This document shows positions 17,169 through 24,634 of a stretch of 64,000 nt of DNA, one piece after another. Both the position numbers and the translations under genes were made by a program. The stretch spans positions 1,984,001 to 2,048,000 of the forward strand of contig NZ_CP035733.1 of NCBI RefSeq assembly GCF_009768975.1, read 5' to 3'. Source of the DNA: Sphingorhabdus lacus. GTDB lineage: Bacteria > Pseudomonadota > Alphaproteobacteria > Sphingomonadales > Sphingomonadaceae. Position 1 is the first letter of the stretch; every line of letters begins with the position of its first letter. The notes under the pieces are model-generated. The model saw only the letters and a program-made list of their open reading frames with translations. It made no database searches and was not told the origin of the DNA.

Positions 17169-17233
17169 AAACGAGCATATGCAAGAATAGTTGGCTCGAT
17201 CATGTCTTGTCCCCGGACACAGCGTGTCTTGGG

Positions 17234-19606
17234 TCAGTGAGCTCGAAATAGGTACTGACGCTCACGCTCAGCAGGTCCTATATTTGACCACTTTTCATCG
17301 TTGATCGGCGAATACAAAGTGATTGATGCACCATTGGTATTTCGCGAGTGCTTTTTATAGCCGACCGCGTTCAACCATTTACGGATCGCAAGCAGAAGCT
17401 GTTCGTCTGTCGCATCGAGCCTATCGAGGTGGTTTTCTTTGACAAGCGTAAGCACGTCGTCTGCCGCAAACAGATCGAGTTTTTTTATGACATTCTCAAG
17501 CTTCGAATAGTCCAATACATCATTACCATCGGCATGAAAGCTATCACGTATCAGCTTACGCTTGGCCTCAGTCATCGGCGGGTCTTCATCAAAGCGAACA
17601 GACCCGACACCTGCAATGCTTACGCCATCGTCGGACATCACAATCCGCTCACGCGCCCAAACATTTATCAACCACCAACGGACAGCAGCCATATCCTCCT
17701 TACTGGAGTAATGCTTTGCAAGCTGCTGGTTGTGCCTGCCTTTCTCATCAATCTCTTCAGGGCATGGCTGTAAATAGCAAATGCGTCGATCATCATCAGG
17801 GCAGTAAAACTTATAGCCGGGGTTGCGATGAACGATATAATTCGTACCATTCGGCACACGTACTTGGCTTTCTCGCTGCATCGGGCGGACAGCAATAAAG
17901 TCGTCAGTGATCGGCGCCTTCATATTTTCATACGCGGCCTTTGCTTCTTTCCACGTACCAAACCCAATTTCCTCACCAAATAAATTTGCCGACGAGACCT
18001 GCCAGTTATTGTATTTATCCAATATCTGGGTCACACCAAAGGTTCCGCAATTGCTCCAGCCAAAAAGAGTATTGAAGCCATTTTTCATCTGGCCTTTGCC
18101 AATACCTTGCGCACTTTCGATTACCAGTTGCCAGCGCACTTTACGACCGGGTTCCATACAACGAGCTGCCCAATAATCGAGCAGTATCGACTGCTGGTGC
18201 TTATCGTCGGGAAATAGACGCTCTACTTCGTTCTCGAACCACTCATGATTGCCTTCGACAGGCGCGAGAGTAGTGTCATACCAGACATTAAGCGCGTGAT
18301 CCTCATGCGTGCCCATATCGATTGCTACAAAGCGCTCTCGCCCCGGGAACCATGCAGCCATCTTCACTGAGCGCAGATTTATTCCCGCCTTACCTGTCTT
18401 GATAGCAGTCAGCAGCGAACCTTTACCGCCCGATCTAGCCCAACCGGGGCCATTTTCATTCTCGAACACGCGATCATCGAAGACTTCACCTGTTTCGACG
18501 TTTATGCGGTTGCCAGTAGCTCGGTCATACACAAAAGTTGCATTTAGCCAGTTTGCATAGTCTTCAAGGCTGGCGGCGGCTTCCAATTTGCGAAGCTTGC
18601 CTTTTTCAGCTTTCACTTCCCGCGCCTTCTGCGCGTTAGCCTGTCGCTTTGCCTTCGTATCGCTGACTGCATGAAGGAGTAAAGGTTCGTCCAATGGGTC
18701 AACGTCGTCGAAATCATTCGCTGCTTCTTCAAAATCAGGCTTAATCAAGTGCGCAACACCCGCGTCTGACAAATGTTTATAAAGAGTACCCGCGGTAATA
18801 CGCACTGTAGCATCTGAACTGAGACCATCCCAACGACGAGCTATCACCTCTGCTTGATCTGCATATGCAGAGTCACCAATCGACCATAAGACGAATTCGT
18901 CACAACCTGCTCCAGAGGTTGCGTCATGACAGGCCATCATCAACTCCAGCCATCTGTCATGGTCACCGCTATAAATTGAAACATCCAGATGCTCTAATGC
19001 ATCCGCCAGCCATTCGGGTGATTTATTACCGCTGCCACAAGCGGAAGATGCGACATTTTTTTCACCAAGCGCAATCAACTCGAATGGGGCAAATGGCAGT
19101 CCCAAATCGTCTTCAAGCGGATCAATATCCCGAATTACAACATATTCCCGACCCGTATCAGGATGACATGAGCCGGGGGCCACGACTTGGCGGCCAATGC
19201 ATTTGAGTTCGACGCCGGGGTAGCCTTCTTTGCTGAGGTCATTCTTCAAAGGACCTACGCCAACGGGTAAACGCATATAAACGTGCAACCCGCCTGAGCC
19301 AGTTTGAACGGTTGGAAAAGCAGAAGCATCGATAGCTAAATCGGCCTGCAAGCGCTGCCATGAATCATCGCCACCATTGCGAGGATCAACATCGACAACA
19401 AGGTCATATGCACCAAGCACGACCCCTACATTCTTACCCTCAAGCAATCGCTTTTCAGCTTCATCGGCGTCGAACCTTACTCTTAAATCGGTAGTCCAGT
19501 TTTTGTGAACTGGCCGCTTACCTGCAAGGGCGATAAAGTCGGCACTGCGAAGGAATGTTGGCTGCTTGGCAGCGATTTTTGACGTAATTCTAGTGTCATC
19601 AGACAT
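17234..19606 (-). CDS. Primase-polymerase/helicase replication protein
   Basis: 790 aa. The N-terminal bifunctional primase-polymerase domain has VGVVLGAYDLVVDVD, with acidic residues at 72 and 74, and QTGSGGLHVYM with His108, then IGRQVVAPGSCHP (about 137-149). A PriCT-like helical domain spans about 200-290. A charged linker (about 310-345) leads to a DUF5906-like superfamily-3 ATPase with Walker A ESAQGIGKGQ (497-506) and an acidic segment (LFGEEIGFG) after it. This is the usual replication protein of satellites and plasmids: it makes primers and unwinds the origin. The start ATG follows AGGATTAGACT, where the AGGA ribosome site coincides with a GATTAGA repeat. Confidence 0.88.
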   Translation of the reverse strand: MSDDTRITSKIAAKQPTFLRSADFIALAGKRPVHKNWTTDLRVRFDADEAEKRLLEGKNVGVVLGAYDLVVDVDPRNGGDDSWQRLQADLAIDASAFPTVQTGSGGLHVYMRLPVGVGPLKNDLSKEGYPGVELKCIGRQVVAPGSCHPDTGREYVVIRDIDPLEDDLGLPFAPFELIALGEKNVASSACGSGNKSPEWLADALEHLDVSIYSGDHDRWLELMMACHDATSGAGCDEFVLWSIGDSAYADQAEVIARRWDGLSSDATVRITAGTLYKHLSDAGVAHLIKPDFEEAANDFDDVDPLDEPLLLHAVSDTKAKRQANAQKAREVKAEKGKLRKLEAAASLEDYANWLNATFVYDRATGNRINVETGEVFDDRVFENENGPGWARSGGKGSLLTAIKTGKAGINLRSVKMAAWFPGRERFVAIDMGTHEDHALNVWYDTTLAPVEGNHEWFENEVERLFPDDKHQQSILLDYWAARCMEPGRKVRWQLVIESAQGIGKGQMKNGFNTLFGWSNCGTFGVTQILDKYNNWQVSSANLFGEEIGFGTWKEAKAAYENMKAPITDDFIAVRPMQRESQVRVPNGTNYIVHRNPGYKFYCPDDDRRICYLQPCPEEIDEKGRHNQQLAKHYSSKEDMAAVRWWLINVWARERIVMSDDGVSIAGVGSVRFDEDPPMTEAKRKLIRDSFHADGNDVLDYSKLENVIKKLDLFAADDVLTLVKENHLDRLDATDEQLLLAIRKWLNAVGYKKHSRNTNGASITLYSPINDEKWSNIGPAERERQYLFRAH

Positions 19607-19674
19607 AGTCTAATCCTCTTAGTTAAGTTGCAATGTCTGTCTGGCGGATGAGCCCAATCCATTCCGGCTCATAC

Positions 19675-19717
19675 GTGGGGCGCTTTCAACTACGGTTGAT
19701 AGTGCCCCACTCTTTTT
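19675..19717 (+). terminator. Hairpin with T-run between primase and regulator genes
   Basis: GTGGGGC (19675-19681) pairs with GCCCCAC (19704-19710), and an inner TCAAC/GTTGA stem extends the structure; TCTTTTT follows on the plus strand. It reads as a plus-strand intrinsic terminator, although no plus-strand gene precedes it. It may block transcription from outside or be a regulatory structure in the leader of the primase gene. Confidence 0.5.
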
Positions 19718-19744
19718 GGCTATCAGCTAGAGCTGTCTAGAAAG

Positions 19745-19969
19745 TTAATTGGTCACAAAGGCGTCTAGATCGTCTCGATGGTAGCGGACCAAGCGATCTT
19801 GGATGATGTGATATTTGGGGCCCTGTCCCCTCGCCCTCCAGTTCCTAAGGGTTCCCGAAGTCGAGCCGAGATAGGCAGCGGCTGCGTCCGGATCCAACCA
19901 AGGGGTCGAAATTTGATTTAGCTCTTCCCGCACAACGGTGCGGATCGCGTCAATTGTGAGTTCTTGCAT
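19745..19969 (-). CDS. AlpA/excisionase-like MerR-type HTH protein
   Basis: 74 aa from the ATG at 19969, seven bases after GGAG; the longer frame from 20080 runs through the terminator hairpin and is rejected. The C-terminal 50 residues form a winged HTH of the helix-turn-helix 17 type (WLDPDAAAAYLGSTSGTLRNW, then GPKYHIIQDRLVRYHRDDL). Such proteins act as excisionases or as activators of integrase in satellites (AlpA in P4-like elements). It lies between the integrase terminator and the primase gene, which suits a lysogeny/excision switch. Confidence 0.75.
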   Translation of the reverse strand: MQELTIDAIRTVVREELNQISTPWLDPDAAAAYLGSTSGTLRNWRARGQGPKYHIIQDRLVRYHRDDLDAFVTN

Positions 19970-19981
19970 TTGCCAGCTCCA

Positions 19982-20014
19982 GAAAAAGTAAGGCCGGGCA
20001 AATTGCCCGGCCTT
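19982..20014 (-). terminator. Intrinsic terminator of the integrase gene
   Basis: On the minus strand a 10-bp GC-rich stem AAGGCCGGGC/GCCCGGCCTT with a 5-base loop is followed by ACTTTTTCT. It lies 52 bp after the integrase stop and overlaps the leader of the downstream regulator gene, so some read-through may be controlled here. Confidence 0.85.
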
Positions 20015-20066
20015 AGTTGGGGACTTACCCACTCTTGCTAGTTCAGGTTGATGGAACAGGAACCCA

Positions 20067-21263
20067 TCATTCAGGAGCACTCAGCGCTAATTTGAAACCC
20101 AAAGGATCGACGTAGTCAGTTTCCCTCACAGCTTGAATTTTGGGCACTGCGTGGGAAAAGATGAAGTCCTCCAGTGCCTGAGTGTGAACCCGCAGGTGTT
20201 CGACAAGATGTGAAGCATGTACGTAGCCACCTGAGGCTCCCGGTAGCTTCTGGCCGAGTAGCAGCGCACTTTCTGCATAGGGCACTCCAGAAGCAATATA
20301 GAGCGTCCTGGCATGGTGGCGATATTCATGTGGACTGGGCAGATTATCCTCCCTTGGTTCCATGACGTGGCCGCATTTGCTGCTTGCTGACGGCCACAAC
20401 CATTCACTGCCGAGCGGTTCGTCAGTATCCATCCTCACGCCGAGAATCTGGGCGAGCCTCCGACCCATTGGCAGCTGCAAAGCCTCATCACTTGTCTTCA
20501 TGTGGGTAAGCGTCAGGATCGCCTTTTCGACATCTACCTCGGATCTTTTTACCTGAAGGATCGAAGATCGGCGTGCGCCAGTCAGCAACATGGCAACATG
20601 CAAATCGCGCCGCATCGGTGCCAGCTTCATCACCTTCTGCCACCAATCGCTAATGTCCAACGGCGCGACCTTACGACGCTTCGTTGATGGAACGTGCAAG
20701 GCAGCTACCGGATTGCCAGTCAATGTCTCATCGATGCGCATGGCTGTATTCACGACTGCCCGAAGCGTCCGCATGACACTCGCAGCAGTTGTCTCGCCGT
20801 GCTTGCGCTTCAACTCCGCATACAGGTCACGCACCATTTGACGCGAGATGTCGGCAATAGCTTTCTTTCTCCAATGCTTCAGATAATGATCAAGGTGGTA
20901 GCGATAGCCTTCCTCTGTACGAGGGCGATGCGTCTTTTCCTCAAGGTGGGCATCCAATGCCTTTTCGAGGGTAATACCTGTTTCGGCAGGGCCTTCAGTC
21001 GGGTCAATGCCTGACTGTATCTGAGACATGATGGACTTCGCTTTATTGCGGGCATCGCGAAGGCCAATCCTGTCCACCCGATCAATTTTGACCCGGACAG
21101 TTCGGACATGGCGGCCATTGCGCCTTACGTCGCCTTGGCAAGAATATGTCTTTGTGGTTTTGTGGCAAACAACCATCAACCCCTTCACTTGGGCATCTCG
21201 ATGTATACCTGATCCCAAGGGCATCTCCCGGATGCGGGCTTCAGTTAGATTGGATACGGACAT
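20067..21263 (-). CDS. Tyrosine recombinase integrase of element 2
   Basis: 398 aa. The N-terminal arm-binding domain (about 5-85) is DUF4102-like, the core-binding domain covers about 97-190, and the catalytic domain follows. Catalytic residues that can be placed are Arg231 (TGARRSS), Lys256 (THMKTSD), His312 and Arg315 (SPHEYRH), and the nucleophile Tyr347 (GGYVH). The usual third-motif His appears to be Gln338 (LLLGQKLPG), a substitution seen in some recombinases. It lies 152 bp from the att copy at 21416. It shares only general family features with the element 1 integrase, so the two elements use different recombinases for one site. Confidence 0.9.
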   Translation of the reverse strand: MSVSNLTEARIREMPLGSGIHRDAQVKGLMVVCHKTTKTYSCQGDVRRNGRHVRTVRVKIDRVDRIGLRDARNKAKSIMSQIQSGIDPTEGPAETGITLEKALDAHLEEKTHRPRTEEGYRYHLDHYLKHWRKKAIADISRQMVRDLYAELKRKHGETTAASVMRTLRAVVNTAMRIDETLTGNPVAALHVPSTKRRKVAPLDISDWWQKVMKLAPMRRDLHVAMLLTGARRSSILQVKRSEVDVEKAILTLTHMKTSDEALQLPMGRRLAQILGVRMDTDEPLGSEWLWPSASSKCGHVMEPREDNLPSPHEYRHHARTLYIASGVPYAESALLLGQKLPGASGGYVHASHLVEHLRVHTQALEDFIFSHAVPKIQAVRETDYVDPLGFKLALSAPE

Positions 21264-21415
21264 TCAACACTCTCCTTCAAGTACCGCGTCAAACACCGAA
21301 CGGCCGCCATCCTTGGCTGCCTCTGAATGACGCTGAGTGATTGGAATGTCGTGGTTTTACTAGCTTGCGAGCCCTAAAGTGACCATCAGTTACACTGAAT
21401 TACCACTTAATGCGG

Positions 21416-21465
21416 AACTCTTAATCAGCGGGTCGTGGGTTCGAACCCCTCAGCGTCTACCATTT
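21416..21465 (+). repeat. att site: tRNA-Lys(CTT) 3'-half fragment, copy 2
   Basis: Identical over 50 bp to 7244-7293 and marks the right end of element 2 and the start of chromosomal DNA. As in copy 1, the 5' half of the tRNA is missing, so the functional tRNA should be upstream of element 1. Confidence 0.9.
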
Positions 21466-21547
21466 CCACTCCCCACCATAGTCGCGGTTCCGGGCCCCCA
21501 TATCCCTACGCTTTTAGCAATTCTTTACATGGCCTTCCGTGACTCCC

Positions 21548-21592
21548 GTTGACAGTGCATATGCTCCCGCCTAACTTGTAGACAGTGTCAAC
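21548..21592 (+). promoter_or_regulatory. Promoter and operator of the TetR gene
   Basis: TTGACA at 21549-21554, a 17-bp spacer and TAACTT at 21572-21577 form a good promoter. GTTGACA (21548-21554) and its complement TGTCAAC (21586-21592) flank it, and GACAGTGTC (21581-21589) is itself palindromic. These are candidate sites for autoregulation by the TetR protein. The remaining bases 21466-21547 show no gene. Confidence 0.55.
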
Positions 21593-21620
21593 TCATGTAA
21601 AATGAGGGGCCGGGTCGAGG

Positions 21621-22343
21621 ATGATTCATAATGTGCGCGACGTTCGCTTTGCTTTCTCCATTACAGAAAGTGCGCCCCCGGCCATGACGCCGGATGCTGA
21701 CCAACCGTCCCGGCTCGATTTGCGGGAAGCGTGCATAACCGAAGCCACCGCGATCATAGAATCGCGCGGGATCGAGAGTCTCAGCCTGCGCGAAGTCGCG
21801 CGCCGGCTTGGCGTATCCCACCAGGCACCCTATCGCCATTTCCCCAGCCGCGACCATGTTCTGGCCGAGGTCATCCGCCGGTCCTTTGCCGAGTTTGCCG
21901 CCGCATTGAATGCGCCGCCCCAAACGGACAATATCGGCGCAGATGCGCTGGCCATGGGCATGGCCTATGTCCATTTCGCCCTGTCGCGGCCGCTGCAATA
22001 CCGGCTGATCTTTGGCGGCGCGCTTCCCGATCCCCAACGTCATGGTGAAATGCTGCAGGGCGCGCGGGCGGCCTTTGGCGTGCTCCAGACGTTGTTGAAC
22101 CGCATATTCACCGAACGGGGGCAGCCCTTCGATCAGGAAGCCATTGATCGCGAAGCCCTGTTCATCTGGTCGAGCCTGCACGGCATTGTCAGCCTGATGC
22201 GCAGCGACGCGCTCGATACCCTGGAACTTAGTCCTGAAACCCGAAACGGCTTTGCAATGACCGCCTTGCAACGTGTTGGCATCGCCTTGGGGGTCGCACA
22301 AGCGCCACCCTCGGCACCGCAATCAAAGGAAATGGAACGATGA
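21621..22343 (+). CDS. TetR-family transcriptional regulator
   Basis: 240 aa as listed; an ATG at 21684 (MTPDADQPS) would give 219 aa, and neither start has a well-placed ribosome site. The N-terminal HTH is typical: ACITEATAIIESRGIESLSL, then REVARRLGVSHQAPYRHFPS. The C-terminal ligand-binding region resembles the WHG-type TetR domain (MAYVHFALSRPLQYRLIF, and IWSSLHGIVSLM). It probably represses its own operon with the DUF4188 gene, which it overlaps by four bases. The inducer is unknown. Confidence 0.88.
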   Translation: MIHNVRDVRFAFSITESAPPAMTPDADQPSRLDLREACITEATAIIESRGIESLSLREVARRLGVSHQAPYRHFPSRDHVLAEVIRRSFAEFAAALNAPPQTDNIGADALAMGMAYVHFALSRPLQYRLIFGGALPDPQRHGEMLQGARAAFGVLQTLLNRIFTERGQPFDQEAIDREALFIWSSLHGIVSLMRSDALDTLELSPETRNGFAMTALQRVGIALGVAQAPPSAPQSKEMER

Positions 22344-22852
22344 ACGAGATTTACGAAGGTCGCTGGATCGCTCGCCTTGATGAGCCCTTTGTCGTGCTGC
22401 TGATCGGCATCCGCATCAACAAGCCATGGCACATCCACCGCTGGCTTCCGCTGGTGTTCCAGATGTCGCAAATGCTGCGCGAACTGAACGACAACGGGGA
22501 CCCCGGCTTTCTGGGGGGCCAGACCTGGTTCGGCCGCACGACGGTTCTGATCCAATATTGGCGGTCAATGGAGGATTTGGAGCGTTATTCGACCGCGAAG
22601 CTCCCGAACCGGACCCCTGCCTGGGCCACATTCAACGAAGCGGTAAAGGCGACGGACAGCGTTGGCGCCTATCATGAACTTTATGCCATCGAGCAGGGCA
22701 GTTACGACAACGCGTTCATCAATATGCCGCGCACCTTGTTCAGTTCGGTGGCCCCCATCCGCGCGGTCGACGATGACAGCCCTTTTTCGGGCCCCTCAAT
22801 GGCACATGGGTCGCGGCTCAGCGGTCCAGCCCCACGCTTTTGGGGCTTTTAA
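22340..22852 (+). CDS. DUF4188 family protein (monooxygenase-like)
   Basis: 170 aa, starting within the TetR stop (ATGA). It matches DUF4188: FVVLLIGIRINKPWHIHRW near residue 18, GGQTWFGRTTVLIQYWRS in the centre, and WATFNEAVKATDSVGAYHE after it. The fold is a dimeric ferredoxin-like alpha/beta barrel related to small haem-degrading or antibiotic monooxygenases; catalysis is not shown for the family. Coupling to TetR suggests induction by a small hydrophobic compound. Confidence 0.82.
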   Translation: MNEIYEGRWIARLDEPFVVLLIGIRINKPWHIHRWLPLVFQMSQMLRELNDNGDPGFLGGQTWFGRTTVLIQYWRSMEDLERYSTAKLPNRTPAWATFNEAVKATDSVGAYHELYAIEQGSYDNAFINMPRTLFSSVAPIRAVDDDSPFSGPSMAHGSRLSGPAPRFWGF

Positions 22853-22886
22853 AACCGGATCATAGGGCGCCGTTCAAAGGGCCAAA

Positions 22887-23378
22887 TCACCCTTTCCCGA
22901 ACTTCGCCCCGAACGGCCCGTTCAACCGCACGATCATCAGGTTCAGGATCGCTGCAAAGCTGACCCACGCCAGATAGGGCACGATCAGCCAGCTCGCCAA
23001 CAGCGAATAGGGCGTAAGCCCGATGCAGAGCGCGAGCACCGACCCCCAGAGGAACACCACCTCGAACAAGGCCCAGTCCGGACGGCGCATCGTGAAGAAC
23101 AGCGGCGACCAGAGCAAATGGCAGACAAAGTTGACACCATAGAGGATCAGGATCGTCCTGCGCCCGTCGGCATCCGCCGCCCCTTCCCAACCAAGGACCG
23201 CGGCCCATGCGGCAAGGCCGAGGATCACCGTCCATGCGGGCCCGAACAACCAGTCGGGCGGTTGCCAGCGCGGTTTTTTGAGATTGCGGTACCACAGACC
23301 GATGGTGGTCAAGGCACCCCCCGCCCCGCCCAGCACGATGGCCCAGGCTATTGCGGCGATGATATGGGTTTCCGGCAC
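22887..23378 (-). CDS. tspO: TspO/MBR family membrane protein
   Basis: 163 aa with five transmembrane helices. Family signatures are visible: WYRNLKKPRWQPPDWLFGPAW (about residues 29-49) and WSPLFFTMRRPDWAL (about 90-104). TspO proteins bind porphyrins and related tetrapyrroles in the membrane and, in alphaproteobacteria, modulate tetrapyrrole metabolism and stress responses. It is convergent with the DUF4188 gene and appears monocistronic. Confidence 0.88.
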   Translation of the reverse strand: MPETHIIAAIAWAIVLGGAGGALTTIGLWYRNLKKPRWQPPDWLFGPAWTVILGLAAWAAVLGWEGAADADGRRTILILYGVNFVCHLLWSPLFFTMRRPDWALFEVVFLWGSVLALCIGLTPYSLLASWLIVPYLAWVSFAAILNLMIVRLNGPFGAKFGKG

Positions 23379-23573
23379 TCCACGCTTATGGCCGTTAGCG
23401 GCCCGGCTTACAACCGGCGATTATCGCGTTTGTTAACTCGGCTGAAGCCTGCACAGCCTTTTTGTAAAGAAAAGCTAACATCCCGACACACGCCAACGCA
23501 ATGGCTGAAACCCCCAAAAAAAATGACATTCCATCCCTCAACGCAGGAAAAAATCCCGCACATTTTCATTAAT

Positions 23574-23626
23574 TCCCAATTTCAAAGAGCGCGCCCTTTT
23601 CCCGTTGGGAAAAGGGCTCATTGGGA
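23574..23626. repeat. Nested inverted repeat in gap 23379-23746
   Basis: Inner arms GCCCTTTTCCC (23593-23603) and the exact complement (23607-23617) enclose a 3-base loop. Outer arms TCCCAAT (23574-23580) and ATTGGGA (23620-23626) extend the symmetry. It lies in a 368-bp stretch with no gene, between the tspO promoter region and the convergent end of 23747-24451. No T-run follows; it may be a dispersed repeat rather than a terminator. Confidence 0.7.
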
Positions 23627-23746
23627 GTGGCAAATGCGATCCTACATTTCAATGGCTTAGTATCCCAATGCGCCTTAAATGAGTGGGGTAAATATCCAGC
23701 GTTAATGCGCCAAGTAAGGGCCTCCCAAAAACGATCTTTTAGGAGC

Positions 23747-24451
23747 TCAAAGTCGACCTTTTGTTTTAGGCTTGGCGTTCACTTTGTTTTCCGGAGTTCT
23801 GTCTTCTAAAGCCAACTGAGAGTCTTCCATAACCGTAAGCCAATTCTGACTGGTGATGATTTCATCCGCAATTTTGCGTGCACCTTGTTGCCAAAAAATA
23901 GTAACTCTAAAGAAGCGACAGTTTTCAATGTCGCAGTCGACAAACCCGATAGCATTGGAAGGCTTAGCATCATTCCGTATTTCAACGGAATCAGATTGGT
24001 CAAATCGATTGCCTGTGAACTTCCCGTTTCCTAACATTGGGATGATATTCGCTGGTCCTATCAGCTCACAATTGATGAATTTCTTTCCTATGATGATTTG
24101 ATCATAAGGGTTTATTAGGTCAGCAATTTTTATCCGTTTATCTACAAAGATGCTCTCCATTGGGTCAAACGGAGAGCTCTCACCTATAAGTCGCTTTGCG
24201 GTATCCACCTGCAGCCGCCAAAGTCTGTTCTTAGTTATTGCGGCTAGACCCAAGGACGACAAGAAAAAGCCCATTAGACCTGCTGAAAAAACACCGAATG
24301 GGCCTAAGGCAGCGATCCAGCTAACACCCGAAGATAAATACCCACTCATTAGGGCGACGGCACCCGCAGGAAGAGCCGTCCAAAAAGTGACAATTTCTGA
24401 CAGCCGTGTAACGCCTGACCCGAGTGATTTCTTTATCTTTTCCATAGCCAT
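23747..24451 (-). CDS. Hypothetical membrane protein, AT-rich
   Basis: 234 aa from the ATG at 24451 behind CAGGA; the track of codons upstream is not protein-like. Two transmembrane helices lie near residues 23-45 and 50-75 (LPAGAVALMSGYLSSG, FGVFSAGLMGFFLSSLGL). The remaining 150 residues form a cytoplasmic beta-rich domain (VDKRIKIADLINPYDQIIIG, FINCELIGPANI) with alternating strands, resembling a short right-handed beta-helix. Codon use is more AT-rich than its neighbours, so it was probably acquired. Function unknown. Confidence 0.65.
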   Translation of the reverse strand: MAMEKIKKSLGSGVTRLSEIVTFWTALPAGAVALMSGYLSSGVSWIAALGPFGVFSAGLMGFFLSSLGLAAITKNRLWRLQVDTAKRLIGESSPFDPMESIFVDKRIKIADLINPYDQIIIGKKFINCELIGPANIIPMLGNGKFTGNRFDQSDSVEIRNDAKPSNAIGFVDCDIENCRFFRVTIFWQQGARKIADEIITSQNWLTVMEDSQLALEDRTPENKVNAKPKTKGRL

Positions 24452-24634
24452 AATCCTGCCCCATCCGGATCCGAATGTGGAGTCGAATTGTCCTACATTG
24501 TTCAAAACAGGACATCGCTAATTTTACAGTTAATTAAGCCCCATCTAAAACGCCGGCCACGACCAGTGGCCGTCATTTTCTACCGCAAAACGCCCTAACT
24601 GACAGGGCGGGGGACTTGGGATAGGTCTGGCCCC

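Larger units (their letters stand above)
7244..21465. mobile_element. Integrative element 2, P4-like satellite with defence cargo
   Basis: About 14.2 kb bounded by perfect 50-bp direct repeats of a tRNA-Lys 3' half. At the right end are the integrase (20067-21263), an AlpA/excisionase-like regulator and a primase-helicase. At the left end are FRG and DUF262 genes and an Eco29kI-like restriction-modification pair. The middle holds small unknown genes and a terminase-small-subunit-like protein. No capsid, tail, portal or large terminase gene is present, which fits a satellite or phage-inducible island rather than a complete prophage. Base composition at the left end is visibly more AT-rich than the core chromosome. 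Confidence 0.85.
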
